From Phycisphaerales bacterium (lineage in GTDB: Bacteria; Planctomycetota; Phycisphaerae; Phycisphaerales; UBA1924): DNA of 40,832 nucleotides. The stretch lies in NCBI GenBank assembly GCA_013360695.1, contig JABWBC010000015.1, positions 1 through 40,832 on the forward strand. Direction: 5' to 3'. The position numbers and the translations under genes are program-made. Positions 8,204-16,809 of the stretch are shown here, piece after piece (position 1 is the first letter of the stretch; each line of letters opens with the position of its first letter). Below the pieces are notes generated by a model, which saw nothing but the letters and a program-made list of their open reading frames with translations, was not told the origin of the DNA and made no database searches.

Positions 8204-9541
8204 CTACTCCAGGGGATTGACGAACAACCCCGTCGCCAGCTTCGGATAAAAGAACGTCGACTTCTGCGGCATCAATTCGCCCGCGCGGCTGACATCGCGC
8301 ACGGCGCTCAGCGGCGTCGGCCTCACCATCACGGCCAGCTGCGCGAAGCCCGCCCCGCCGCCCGCGCCGGTCTCGTGCCCGCGCGCGATCTCCAGCACCT
8401 CATCCACGGAGTGCGGGAACGCCCACTTCACCGCGTCGCCGCCATTCAGCTTGGGCTGGCAGATCGCCTCGACCACGAGGTACTGGATGATCGCGACATC
8501 CAACGTTCTCCAGGCCGCGGGCTTGGAGGCGAATCTCGTCGCGAGCGGATCGGAAGACTTTGGGGTGCCGAACAGGCCTCGCTTGCTCGAGACGTCGTAG
8601 AACCCAAGATGGCATTCGTTCCGCGGCGTCGCGACAAGGGCCGCGTGGAGCGCCGACGCGTCGCCCGCGATCTCCCGGAACGAGAAATGCTCGCTCGCCG
8701 CCGACTTGAACGCGTCGAGCGCGTAGCCCTTCATGCCGCCCAGCACGCGGTGCGTCGGCCCGATCACCAGGCCCGGGTCGCTCATGGGCACGAGCACCAT
8801 CATGCTGCGCCGCGCCGGATGATCCGAGGGCAGCGCACCCGCCGACTCCAGGTGCTTGATGTAGTTCAGGCCGGTCGTGTATCGGTGATGCCCGTCGGCG
8901 ATGAAGATGTCCTCACCGGCGAGCGCGTCCGCGTAGGCCTTCACTCGCGCGGGATCATCGATCGTCCACACCTCGTGCAGCACGTCGTCGGCCATCTTCG
9001 CGGTCAGCGACGGACGCGCCGATTTCATGATCTCATGGATCAGCGCGACGGCCTTGCCCTTTTCGTCGGCGTGCAAACCAAAGATCGGCGAGAGCTGCGC
9101 GCGTGTCGCCTTCATCAACGCGAAGCGGTCCTCCTTCGGGCCTGAGAACGTCTCTTCGTGCGGGAGGATCCCGCCGCCGGCGCGCGGGCCGAACGGGGCG
9201 GCATCGAGCGTGCACGCCATGCCGCAACGTTGGTGCATCGCGCCCTGGAACGCGAAGGTCTGTCGATAGGCGAAGATCGCGGGCGTCGCGCGGCGCGAGA
9301 GCGTGCCGTTCGAGAGCCACGCGCGATATCGCTCGCCCGCGGCTTGGTAGGTCTCAACGGGGCCGAGTTCCTTGGCGGGCGTGTGCGGCAGGTCGATCGC
9401 GACGATGTTCGGCTGGTCGTGCGCGAGCAGCTTGTCCTTGGCCGCCCTGTCGAGCACGTCGTAGGGCGGCGCGACGAGCTTGCTCACGTCGCCCTCGCCA
9501 CGGTGGTACTGCACGGCACGGAACGGATAGATCGCGGGCAT
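8204..9541 (-). CDS. DUF1015 family protein
   Basis: The product has 445 residues from the ATG at 9541, preceded by AAGGGAG; an ATG at 9574 would add 11 residues. DUF1015 (COG4198) signatures are present: KLVAPPYDVLD near residue 25, NIVAIDLP near 50, the conserved IADGHHRY near 240, and LPHEETFSGPKEDR in the middle. The family is widespread and cytosolic. A relation to the ParB/SerK-like free-serine kinases has been suggested for such folds, but I cannot establish an activity here. The gene stands alone, convergent with the thioredoxin gene and divergent from the lyase gene. Confidence 0.82.
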   Translation of the reverse strand: MPAIYPFRAVQYHRGEGDVSKLVAPPYDVLDRAAKDKLLAHDQPNIVAIDLPHTPAKELGPVETYQAAGERYRAWLSNGTLSRRATPAIFAYRQTFAFQGAMHQRCGMACTLDAAPFGPRAGGGILPHEETFSGPKEDRFALMKATRAQLSPIFGLHADEKGKAVALIHEIMKSARPSLTAKMADDVLHEVWTIDDPARVKAYADALAGEDIFIADGHHRYTTGLNYIKHLESAGALPSDHPARRSMMVLVPMSDPGLVIGPTHRVLGGMKGYALDAFKSAASEHFSFREIAGDASALHAALVATPRNECHLGFYDVSSKRGLFGTPKSSDPLATRFASKPAAWRTLDVAIIQYLVVEAICQPKLNGGDAVKWAFPHSVDEVLEIARGHETGAGGGAGFAQLAVMVRPTPLSAVRDVSRAGELMPQKSTFFYPKLATGLFVNPLE

Positions 9542-9676
9542 GGGCTCCCTTTCGCACGGAGTTCTGTCGCGCACGCAGTCTAGGGGCTCGCGCGGAATGC
9601 CGCACCCGCGCGGCTCCGGCGTGCGGTTCGTGTGGACCCGGCTGGCTCGCCGCGCCGCCGCAACCTAGCGTTCCGC

Positions 9677-10576
9677 ATGGCACAGACCAACCCAGGCGAG
9701 CGGCTTCGGCGGGCGATGGATCGGGAGTGCGTCGCGCTCCCCGGCGCGTTCAACGCGTTGTGCGGACGGGCGATCGCCCGCGCCGGCTTTGAGGGGTGCT
9801 ATGTCTCCGGGGCCGCCACCAGCGTTTCCGCGGGCGTGCCCGATGTCGGGCTCCTCACGCTCGAGCATTTCTGCCGCGTCATTCGAGAGATCGCCGACGC
9901 GAGCGGTCTGCCGCTGATCGCCGACGCTGACACCGGTTTCGGCGAGGCGGAGATGGTGCGACGAACGGTGGTCGAGTACGCGCGAGCGGGCGCCGCAGGC
10001 CTTCACCTCGAGGATCAGAAGTTCCCCAAGCGCTGCGGGCACCTGGACGGCAAGGAGCTTGTGCCGACGGATCACATGATCGAGAAGGTGCAGTGGGCCG
10101 CCAAGGCCGCGACCGAGGCCGACGGCGGGCGGTTCATCATTTGCGCCCGCACCGACGCGCGCGGCGTGGACGGGTTTGACGCCGCGGTCGACCGTGCGGC
10201 GGCGTATGTCCTCGCGGGAGCGGACATGATCTTCCCCGAGGGGCTCGCGAGCGAGGATGAGTTCGCCCGCTTCGCCAAGGCGGTGGCGGGCGTGCGCCGC
10301 GGGAACATGCAACGCGGCCCGTACCTGCTCGCGAACATGACCGAATTCGGCAAGACGCCGATCATCCCCGTCTCTCGTTTCGCAGAGATGGGATATTCGT
10401 GCGTGATATTCCCGGTGTCGCTGCTGCGCGTCGCGATGGGCGCGGTGAGCAAGGCCTTGACGCAGCTCCGGCGCGACGGCTCGGTCAGCGGATTCATCGA
10501 CGCGATGCAGACCCGCAAGGAACTCTACGACCTGATCGATTACACGCCGGGCAAGGCGTGGGAGTTTCCGGGCTAG
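9677..10576 (+). CDS. prpB: methylisocitrate lyase-like enzyme (isocitrate lyase/PEP mutase superfamily)
   Basis: The product has 299 residues from the ATG at 9677; an upstream ATG at 9632 would add 15 residues with no similarity. It is a TIM-barrel member of the isocitrate lyase/PEP mutase superfamily. It has DADTGFG at 83-89 (metal and substrate binding), LEDQ at 111-114, and the catalytic-loop motif KRCGH at 118-122, with Cys120 as the expected general acid. Length and motifs match PrpB, which cleaves 2-methylisocitrate to pyruvate and succinate in the methylcitrate cycle. prpC and prpD are not adjacent, so a related C-C lyase activity such as oxaloacetate hydrolase or dimethylmalate lyase cannot be excluded. 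Confidence 0.82.
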   Translation: MAQTNPGERLRRAMDRECVALPGAFNALCGRAIARAGFEGCYVSGAATSVSAGVPDVGLLTLEHFCRVIREIADASGLPLIADADTGFGEAEMVRRTVVEYARAGAAGLHLEDQKFPKRCGHLDGKELVPTDHMIEKVQWAAKAATEADGGRFIICARTDARGVDGFDAAVDRAAAYVLAGADMIFPEGLASEDEFARFAKAVAGVRRGNMQRGPYLLANMTEFGKTPIIPVSRFAEMGYSCVIFPVSLLRVAMGAVSKALTQLRRDGSVSGFIDAMQTRKELYDLIDYTPGKAWEFPG

Positions 10577-10584
10577 GCCGCGTG

Positions 10585-10619
10585 GGATTCAAGCGGCGCG
10601 TGCCGCGATGGCCGAATCC
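10585..10619 (+). terminator. possible hairpin terminator after the methylisocitrate lyase gene
   Basis: Eight bases after the stop, GGATTC (10585-10590) pairs with GAATCC (10614-10619), enclosing GCGGC/GCCGC (10593-10597 and 10602-10606). Only a weak pyrimidine run (GTCTTCCTATT) follows. The rest of the 225-bp convergent spacer up to 10801 shows no gene. Confidence 0.4.
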
Positions 10620-10801
10620 GTCTTCCTATTGCCGGCCCTCTCCACATCACGCTCGAGTCCAGGCTTGATTGCTCTGGCTCTCTGGGCCGGCGGGAGCGGC
10701 GCTGGTCCTCGCGACACGCGGGTGTCTACACCGCGTCACTTCCGCGACCGGCTGCGTTGCTGCGGAACTTTCGCTGCTCTCGGATCGGTGTAGCTTCGGC
10801 G

Positions 10802-11332
10802 TCAGGCCTCGGGCGAGGTCTGCGATTCGATCTGCCCCGCGATCATGTCGCTGTAGGAGACCGCGATTGTTTCGCCCATGGCGGGCGCGAATGAGCCGCG
10901 GAGGGCGGCCACGGTCTCGTGGCATCGGGCGACGTTGTTCGAGGGCGAGACCAGCGCCTCAAACTCGATGAACGCCCCGAGGTCCTCGACGGTGTCGAGG
11001 TGGATCCGCACGGAGCCCAGCATCCACAATTCGCGAGTCTTCTTCACGACGACCCAGACGGGCATCGGCGTGGAGCCGAAGCGTTCCGCGGCCTCGTTCT
11101 CCGAGTAGATCGTGAAGTGACTCAGGCGCGGACGGGCGCGATTGTCGCGGTCATAAAAGACGTATTCCGTCGGTTCGCCCGCGCACTCGCGCTTCTTGAG
11201 GCGGCCGGTTGCGAGCTTGAAATAGGTGTCGGTCTGCTCGAGCGTGGCGATCTTGGTCGCCTTCAGCGCGTGGCAGATCGAGCGTGCCAGCGGCAGGTCG
11301 CGGAGCTCGGCCTTCATTTCGACGTTGTGCAT
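10802..11332 (-). CDS. CYTH-domain protein (class IV adenylate cyclase / triphosphatase-like)
   Basis: The product has 176 residues. The ATG at 11332 has GGGGAGAG 9 nt upstream, and the CYTH-like beta strand with charged residues begins at once (NVEMKAEL). An upstream in-frame start at 11485 would add 51 unrelated residues. Other signatures are TDTYFKLATGRLKKRE, the strand with WVVVKKTRELW, and a late acidic segment (RIHLDTVEDLGAFIEFEA) that matches the metal-binding region of CyaB-like CYTH proteins. The family acts on triphosphate substrates in the cytosol, so class IV adenylate cyclase or an organic/inorganic triphosphatase are both possible. It is divergent from the carbonic-anhydrase-like gene across 129 bp. 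Confidence 0.8.
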   Translation of the reverse strand: MHNVEMKAELRDLPLARSICHALKATKIATLEQTDTYFKLATGRLKKRECAGEPTEYVFYDRDNRARPRLSHFTIYSENEAAERFGSTPMPVWVVVKKTRELWMLGSVRIHLDTVEDLGAFIEFEALVSPSNNVARCHETVAALRGSFAPAMGETIAVSYSDMIAGQIESQTSPEA

Positions 11333-11461
11333 CCGCTGATCTCTCCCCGGAACGAACCCGACCCAGCGCGTCCTAGAACATCGACCGCTCGGGGGAGGGT
11401 AGTTCAGGGAAATCCGCCCGAGCGGGTGAGGTTGCCCGCCCAGTTCGCTAAACTTCAGGAC

Positions 11462-11983
11462 ATGCCCACCAAGACGCAGGACCACACGCCGCTTGAGGTC
11501 GTCACGACGCTTTCACGCCCGCACCCGGAGGTCTCCGTGTACGAAAGCGCGATCCCATATGAGAAGACGCGAATCCGGGCCGCGGCGATCTACTGCTCCG
11601 ACGGACGAATCGGCGAGCACTTCGACGATTTTCTTCAGCAGGGCCTCGGGCTGCCGCGGTATGACCGCGTGGCGCTGCCGGGCGGGCCGGCGTGCCTGGC
11701 GGGGCACCCGCAGGCGCACCTGGAAGAGCAGGGCGTCGTCGACGAGCTGCACTTCCTTGTCGAGGTTCACGGGCTGAAGCGGGTCGTGCTCATCGCGCAC
11801 GATTCGTGCGCGTTCTACTCGTCGCGACTTGATCTGAAGGATCGGCGCCTGGAGTTGGTGCAGCGGGCCGACCTGGTGCGTGCCGCGGCGGTGGTGCGCC
11901 GCGTGACCGGCATCGACACGGTCGAAGGGTACTTCGCTCGCCTCGACAACGGAAGGATCCGGTTCGAGGGTGTGGAAGTGTGA
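11462..11983 (+). CDS. beta-carbonic-anhydrase-like zinc protein
   Basis: The product has 173 residues from the ATG at 11462. The metal and active-site signature of beta-carbonic anhydrases is seen: Cys45-x-Asp47-x-Arg49 in YCSDGR, and His113-x-x-Cys116 in IAHDSC. In the classical enzymes Cys, His and Cys bind zinc and the Asp-Arg pair gates it. The gap between the halves (68 residues) is longer than in Escherichia coli Can (56), and the protein is short, lacking typical terminal helices. It may hydrate CO2 or be a divergent member with another function. The gene is single, divergent from the CYTH gene. Confidence 0.65.
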   Translation: MPTKTQDHTPLEVVTTLSRPHPEVSVYESAIPYEKTRIRAAAIYCSDGRIGEHFDDFLQQGLGLPRYDRVALPGGPACLAGHPQAHLEEQGVVDELHFLVEVHGLKRVVLIAHDSCAFYSSRLDLKDRRLELVQRADLVRAAAVVRRVTGIDTVEGYFARLDNGRIRFEGVEV

Positions 11984-12055
11984 GAGCAGGGACGAGAAGA
12001 GACGGAGAGGCGAAGAGACGAAGTGAAGGCGGGGATGAAGCGACCTTGTGGTCGG

Positions 12056-12090
12056 GTGGCGGAGTGGCGAAGTGGCAGAGTGGCAGAGTG
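12056..12090 (+). repeat. tandem octamer GTGGCRRA, four copies plus GTG
   Basis: The copies are GTGGCGGA (12056-12063), GTGGCGAA (12064-12071), GTGGCAGA (12072-12079) and GTGGCAGA (12080-12087), followed by GTG. They sit in a purine-rich spacer (11984-12170) downstream of the carbonic-anhydrase-like gene, after a GAGACGGAGAGGCGAAGAGA stretch. Similar wording occurs in ribosomal spacers further on. Confidence 0.85.
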
Positions 12091-12170
12091 AATAGCGAAG
12101 AGGCGATCGCTCGCGTGCGGGGGACTGAAATGCACGCATCCCACTTTGCTGCGGTCGGTACATTGCACAG

Positions 12171-13889
12171 GTGGCCGCACGCGACATCATCCTGTTGATC
12201 GGCGGAGTCACGCTCGGTATGGGCGGCCTGGCGCTCGCGGCCTGGGCGCTTTTCCGCGATCGCTCGCGTGGGAATAGGCGCTGCCCGCGCTGCTGGCACG
12301 AATTGCTCCTGGGCCAATCGCCGTGCCCGGAATGTGGGCGGGCCATCAAGAACGAGCGGGAAACCCACCGCACGCGCCGGCGCTGGCGCTGGGTGATGAT
12401 GGGCATGCTGTTGATCGGATGCGGCGCGATCACGGCCCGGTGGACGTGGTTCGAGAACGGCGGGTGGATCAGGGCCATCCCGACGGACGTGCTGATCGAG
12501 CTTGTGCCGCATGTGAGGGGTGAGTGGGCGATCTCTGAGCTGCTCGATCGTGGGCGCTCGTGGGGTCAGACAGGTGTAGCGTCCGATGCACAGTGGTCAG
12601 GTCGGCGCTGGGCCCGCGTGGTCAATGCGTGCGGCAGCGTGATCTTCAGCCCAGAAGTTGCCGCGAGACATCGAAATCTGGCGTTCGCGACCATCCTGCG
12701 CGCGCCGGATATCACGCCGCTGGTCCCGGGGCTGATCGCGGGCCTTTCGAGCGAAGACGCGAACATGCGGACGATGTCGTTGATGATGCTCAACGGGCGT
12801 CGGTTTGAACTCTATGAGTTCAAGGACGCCATTCTTGAGGCGATCCGCTTCATGCCCGACGATTCGCGGGTTTGGGCGGAGGCAGAGATACACCTGACGA
12901 TCGAGAACTACCAGGCACTCGCGCCGCACGAGCCGGCGCCGCGAGTCGATGAAACACCAAGCCAGATCGCGGACGCAATCGCGCGAGGCGGTCCAACGGC
13001 CCTTCGCGACCGATACCGCGCCTGGGGTATCTACTCGACGACCTTCTCGCGAGGTGGTGCGGTCCCGCTCGATTGGCTCTGCGTGGAGCGAATCCGCGTC
13101 GATCTCGGAAGGGACGAGCCGCCGACCGAGGTCATTCACCTTCGCGATCCGTGGGGCATCCACGGCGAGGCCATTGTGATGCAGAGGATCGAGGGTCGGT
13201 GGAAAGCGCTGGGGCTGATCTTTGTCGGTGGCCGTACCAGCCCCACCGTGTTCTCGTTCGAACCGCTGAAAACCTCGCACGGCACGTTTTTGGCGGTGCG
13301 GACGTTGAGCGTTCCATTCGCACCTCTGATGAATGCTGCCGCTTCGGATTCGGATTGCTACGCGGCGTTTGACCTGCACGACGGATTTCCGCGGTTGGTC
13401 GTGCAAGAGATCACATCCACATGGGACACCGCGGACCGGTCGGGGAGCGGCGGCCGCAACGCGGACACTTCGATCGTAACGAGCGCGATTCGCTTGATGA
13501 ATCGAGACGGAAAGGAACTCATCGAGTTTCCAACGGAGTGGACGTGGCGTTTGCCTCCCGCGCCCGGCGAAAGGAATGGAAGCGGCCGCGTCATCTTCGT
13601 GCATCGCTACACGATGAGGCATGCATGGGATTCCGCGGCACGCAAGTTCGAAGTCGACACCGATACGTCGGACATGACCGCATCACGCTCGCTCGACATG
13701 ATCTATGGCTGGCCCGGAGACACGCTTGATGCGATGCCCGACGCATTCCGAAAACTGGCGCGGGGCGAAGACTGGCAGCGGCGCTGGCTGGTCGTTTACC
13801 TCAAGAGTTGCAAGCCCGGTGAACTGCGGAGCGAGCTTGAGGGGATGCTCGCCGACGTGATGGAAAAAGCGGCGAAGGAGCGCGAATAG
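12171..13889 (+). CDS. membrane protein with N-terminal zinc ribbon, unknown function
   Basis: The product has 572 residues with a GTG start at 12171; I see no strong ribosome-binding site. Residues ~6-28 form a transmembrane helix (IILLIGGVTLGMGGLALAAW). A treble-clef/zinc-ribbon-like pair follows, CPRCWHE and CPECGRA (about 38-56). A second helix lies around 75-90 (VMMGMLLIGCGAITA). The rest is a large soluble domain, mixed helical at first (possible HEAT-like helices around 190-250), then beta-rich. I do not recognise the family. Both ends of the zinc ribbon lie between the two helices, so its side of the membrane depends on topology. It is convergent with pheS, separated by 32 bp. Confidence 0.7.
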   Translation: MAARDIILLIGGVTLGMGGLALAAWALFRDRSRGNRRCPRCWHELLLGQSPCPECGRAIKNERETHRTRRRWRWVMMGMLLIGCGAITARWTWFENGGWIRAIPTDVLIELVPHVRGEWAISELLDRGRSWGQTGVASDAQWSGRRWARVVNACGSVIFSPEVAARHRNLAFATILRAPDITPLVPGLIAGLSSEDANMRTMSLMMLNGRRFELYEFKDAILEAIRFMPDDSRVWAEAEIHLTIENYQALAPHEPAPRVDETPSQIADAIARGGPTALRDRYRAWGIYSTTFSRGGAVPLDWLCVERIRVDLGRDEPPTEVIHLRDPWGIHGEAIVMQRIEGRWKALGLIFVGGRTSPTVFSFEPLKTSHGTFLAVRTLSVPFAPLMNAAASDSDCYAAFDLHDGFPRLVVQEITSTWDTADRSGSGGRNADTSIVTSAIRLMNRDGKELIEFPTEWTWRLPPAPGERNGSGRVIFVHRYTMRHAWDSAARKFEVDTDTSDMTASRSLDMIYGWPGDTLDAMPDAFRKLARGEDWQRRWLVVYLKSCKPGELRSELEGMLADVMEKAAKERE

Positions 13890-13921
13890 ACTCGAACATG
13901 ATCGCGGCGAAACGCGAGCCG

Positions 13922-14956
13922 CTACAGCTGCTCAAGGAATCGCAGGTCGTTCTCGAAGAGCATGCGGATATCGGGGATGCCGTACTTGCCCATCGCGATG
14001 CGTTCGATGCCGAAGCCGAAGGCAAAGCCGGTCCAGACCTCGGGGTCGAGGCCGCAGGCCTGGAAGACGGCCGGGTCGACCATGCCGCACCCGCCGAGTT
14101 CGATCCAGCGTGCGGGCTGATCGGGGCGGAGCCTGATCTTCATGTCGAACTCAGCGCTGGGTTCGGTGAAGGGGAAGAAGCTGGGGCGCAGGCGGACCTC
14201 GGCGTCCTTGCCGAAGTACGAGCGGGCGAAGTGGAGCAGCGTGCTCTTGAGCTCGCTCATGGTCACGCCGCGATCGACGTAGAGCCCTTCGATCTGGTGG
14301 AACATGAACGAGTGGGTGGCGTCGACGGTGTCGGGGCGATAAACGCGCCCGGGCGCGACGACCTTGATGGGCGGGCCCCAGCCGCGCTTGATCGCGTCTT
14401 CCATCGTGCGGATCTGCACGGTGCTGGTCTGGCTGCGGAGCATGCGCGGGAGGCTGTGCTTGGCCGGGTTGTCGACGTAGAAGTTGTCGATGGGATCGCG
14501 GGCGGGGTGCTCGGGCGGGATGTTGAGCTTGACGAAGTTGTGCTCGTCGTCCTCGAGCTCCGGGCCGTCGGCGACCTCGAAGCCCATGCGCGCGAAGACC
14601 TCGACGAGTTCATCGCGGACGCGGCTGATGATGTGAGCGCGACCGAGCGCCCGGCTCTCGACCAGGCCCGGCTCGGTCATATCGATGAGCGGGCCGGCTG
14701 CGGCGGCGGGCGCGGCGCCGAGCTGGTCCTTGCGCGAGGCGTGGGCCGACTCCAGCGCGTTCTTGAGCGAGTTAAGTCTCGCCCCCACCGCGGGCTTCTG
14801 GTCCTTGGGGACGTCCTTGAGCGAGCCCATGAGGGCCTTGAGCCGCCCGCTGGCGCCGAGGTAGGCGACGCGCCAGGCTTCGAGGGCTGCGGCGTCGGCG
14901 GCGGCGGAAAGCTCCGCGAGCGCACTCTTCTCGGTCTGTTCAAGCTGATCGAGCAT
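13922..14956 (-). CDS. pheS: phenylalanine--tRNA ligase alpha subunit
   Basis: The product has 344 residues, normal for bacterial PheS. It has the N-terminal coiled-coil tRNA-binding arm (about 1-85), class II motif 1 region (GFEVADGPELEDDEHNF), motif 2 (VYRPDTVDATHSFMFHQ) and motif 3 (GFAFGFGIERIAM). It charges tRNA-Phe as an alpha2-beta2 enzyme with PheT in the cytosol. pheT is not next to it. It lies 28 bp beyond the terminator of the ribosomal operon on the same strand, so it may have its own promoter; no clear ribosome-binding site precedes the ATG. Confidence 0.96.
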   Translation of the reverse strand: MLDQLEQTEKSALAELSAAADAAALEAWRVAYLGASGRLKALMGSLKDVPKDQKPAVGARLNSLKNALESAHASRKDQLGAAPAAAAGPLIDMTEPGLVESRALGRAHIISRVRDELVEVFARMGFEVADGPELEDDEHNFVKLNIPPEHPARDPIDNFYVDNPAKHSLPRMLRSQTSTVQIRTMEDAIKRGWGPPIKVVAPGRVYRPDTVDATHSFMFHQIEGLYVDRGVTMSELKSTLLHFARSYFGKDAEVRLRPSFFPFTEPSAEFDMKIRLRPDQPARWIELGGCGMVDPAVFQACGLDPEVWTGFAFGFGIERIAMGKYGIPDIRMLFENDLRFLEQL

Positions 14957-14984
14957 GGGGGGATGATATCGGCGGGCGAGAATG

Positions 14985-15007
14985 AAAAACGCCCGCTTTC
15001 GCGGGCG
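14985..15007 (-). terminator. intrinsic terminator ending the ribosomal operon
   Basis: On the minus strand a perfect 7-bp stem, CGCCCGC with GCGGGCG, closes a GAAA tetraloop (plus-strand arms 14990-14996 and 15001-15007) and is followed by five Ts (14989-14985). It lies 26 bp after the rplQ stop and before pheS. Confidence 0.92.
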
Positions 15008-15033
15008 CTTGTGGAATCACGATGTGGCCTCGA

Positions 15034-15657
15034 TCAGGCCTTGGCCTCGCCCTTTTCCTTGCGGAGCTTGGCGAGGTACGCGGTGCGGCGATCGGCGGTG
15101 CGACGGCGGGTGCTGACGTTGCCGCCGATCTCCGGGCCGTCCTCGTTGCCGACGAACTGGAGCACGCAGAGCTCCGCGGCGTCGCCGAGGCGGCGCTGGC
15201 CGAGCTTGACCAGGCGGGTGTAGCCGCCCGGGCGATCCTTGAACTGCGGCGCGACGCGATCGAAGATGTGCTTGACGAGCTTGGGGGCCTTGCGCAGATC
15301 GCCGTAGCGGTTGCGCTCGACCTGCGAGCTTTCGGGAAGATCGAAGAAGCCCTTGGTGAAGTCGCGCATCTTTTCGACGTGGGCCTTCTCTTCCTCGCTG
15401 GCGTTCTTGGGGAGGTAGAGCCAGTCAAAGCCCATGCGATCCTGGCCGAGCTTGGCGATCACGCGCCGGCGAGCGGCGAGCGTGCCCTGCTTGGCGTCGG
15501 TGATGATCTTCTCGACGAAGGGCTGGACAGCCTTGGCCTTGGGGATCGTGGTAACGATCTGGCCGTGCTCGAAGAGGCCCGCGGCGAGGTTGCGCAGGGT
15601 GGCGAGGCGATGGGAACTGGTTCGATTCAGCCGGTAGCCGGCTCTGCCGTGACGCAT
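15034..15657 (-). CDS. rplQ: 50S ribosomal protein L17, enlarged
   Basis: The product has 207 residues, against about 127 in Escherichia coli. The N-terminus (MRHGRAGYRLNRTSSHR) and the PKAKAVQPFVEKIIT and RPGGYTRLVKLGQRRLGD segments are standard L17. About 50 extra residues (roughly 74-124, starting MGFDWLYLPKNASEEE) are inserted between the two halves. A basic tail of about 30 residues rich in Arg is added. L17 sits near the exit-tunnel side of the large subunit. It is the last gene of the operon, directly before the terminator. Confidence 0.95.
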   Translation of the reverse strand: MRHGRAGYRLNRTSSHRLATLRNLAAGLFEHGQIVTTIPKAKAVQPFVEKIITDAKQGTLAARRRVIAKLGQDRMGFDWLYLPKNASEEEKAHVEKMRDFTKGFFDLPESSQVERNRYGDLRKAPKLVKHIFDRVAPQFKDRPGGYTRLVKLGQRRLGDAAELCVLQFVGNEDGPEIGGNVSTRRRTADRRTAYLAKLRKEKGEAKA

Positions 15658-15776
15658 CGATCAAACTCCTCCACCCGAGCGAGCGGGCGGCGTAAATCAG
15701 GGGCCGAGACTATAGGCCGGTCGAGCCGCGCGGTGGTGTCCGCCCGGGTCGCCGACCACCCAAACGAGCCCCGGCC

Positions 15777-16793
15777 TTAGCCGGTGATTTCGGGCTTGGT
15801 GACGTTGACGCCCTCGGGCATGGTCATGCCGAGGTCCAGCGCAATGTCCTGGAGCTTGCGCTTGACCTCACGGAGCGATGTCTTGCCGAAGCTGCGGAGC
15901 TTGAGGAGGTCGGCTTCGGTCTGGAGGACCAGCTGCGCGACCGTCTCGATCCGGGCCGACTCAAGGCAGTTGCTGGCGCGGACGGAGAGTTCCAGCTCGC
16001 TGATAGGCATATTGAGCTTGCGGATGAGCTCTTCGTCGACGCCCGCCGCGGCCGCCGCCTCTTCGCTCACACGCTCCTCGCCCAGCTCGTAGTACTGGAC
16101 GAAGGGGTTGAGGTGCTTGCGGAGGATCTTGGCGGCCTCGACCAGCGCCATCTCGGGGTTGACCGTGCCGTTGGTCCAAATTTCGAGGGTGAGCTTGTCG
16201 TAGTTGGTGCGCTGACCGACGCGGGTCTCCTCGACCTTATAGCGGACGCGCTGCACGGGTGAGTAGATGGCGTCGACGTGGATCAGGCCGACTTCCTGCT
16301 CCTCCTGCTCGGCGTACTGCTCGCTGGCGGGGACGTAGCCGCGCCCCTTGCCGACGCGGAGCTCCATCTCAAAGTCGACCGCGTCGGTGAGGGTAGCGAT
16401 GACCAGCTCGCGGTTGAGGATCGTGACGGCGGTGTCGGCCTCGATGAGATCGGCGGTGACTTCGCCAGGGCCGCGGGCCGCGAGGCGCATGGTCTTGGGC
16501 TCATCGCCTTCGAGCTTGACGACCAGGTTCTTGACGTTGAGGACGATGTCGGTCACGTCTTCCATGACGCCCTGGAGCGAGCTGAACTCGTGCTCTGCGC
16601 CCTTGATTTTGATGCTGGTGACCGAGGCGCCTTCGAGCGAGGAAAGGAGCACGCGCCGGAGGCTGTTGCCGACCGTGGTGCCGAAGCCTTTCTCGAACGG
16701 TTCGATGCTGAACCGCCCGTAGACATCGCTCTTGAAACGCGAATCGGTCACGACATGAGACGGAAGCTCAAGGCCACGCCAGCGGAATCGCAT
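15777..16793 (-). CDS. rpoA: DNA-directed RNA polymerase alpha subunit
   Basis: The product has 338 residues. The alpha N-terminal assembly domain is clear (FSIEPFEKGFGTTVGNSLRR and SSLEGASVTSIKIKGAEHEF), as is the C-terminal domain with two HhH motifs (LELSVRASNCLES and LRSFGKTSLREVKRKL). It nucleates RNA polymerase assembly and contacts UP elements and activators. The gene follows rpsK with a 176-bp spacer where rpsD is normally found; the spacer contains a 9-bp inverted repeat. rplQ follows after 119 bp. Confidence 0.97.
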   Translation of the reverse strand: MRFRWRGLELPSHVVTDSRFKSDVYGRFSIEPFEKGFGTTVGNSLRRVLLSSLEGASVTSIKIKGAEHEFSSLQGVMEDVTDIVLNVKNLVVKLEGDEPKTMRLAARGPGEVTADLIEADTAVTILNRELVIATLTDAVDFEMELRVGKGRGYVPASEQYAEQEEQEVGLIHVDAIYSPVQRVRYKVEETRVGQRTNYDKLTLEIWTNGTVNPEMALVEAAKILRKHLNPFVQYYELGEERVSEEAAAAAGVDEELIRKLNMPISELELSVRASNCLESARIETVAQLVLQTEADLLKLRSFGKTSLREVKRKLQDIALDLGMTMPEGVNVTKPEITG

Positions 16794-16809
16794 GTTGCGT
16801 CCTCACTTG

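Noticed and set aside
13898-15223. A plus-strand open frame of 441 codons antisense to pheS and rplQ
   Set aside because: Composition typical of an antisense shadow; pheS motifs on the other strand are clear.
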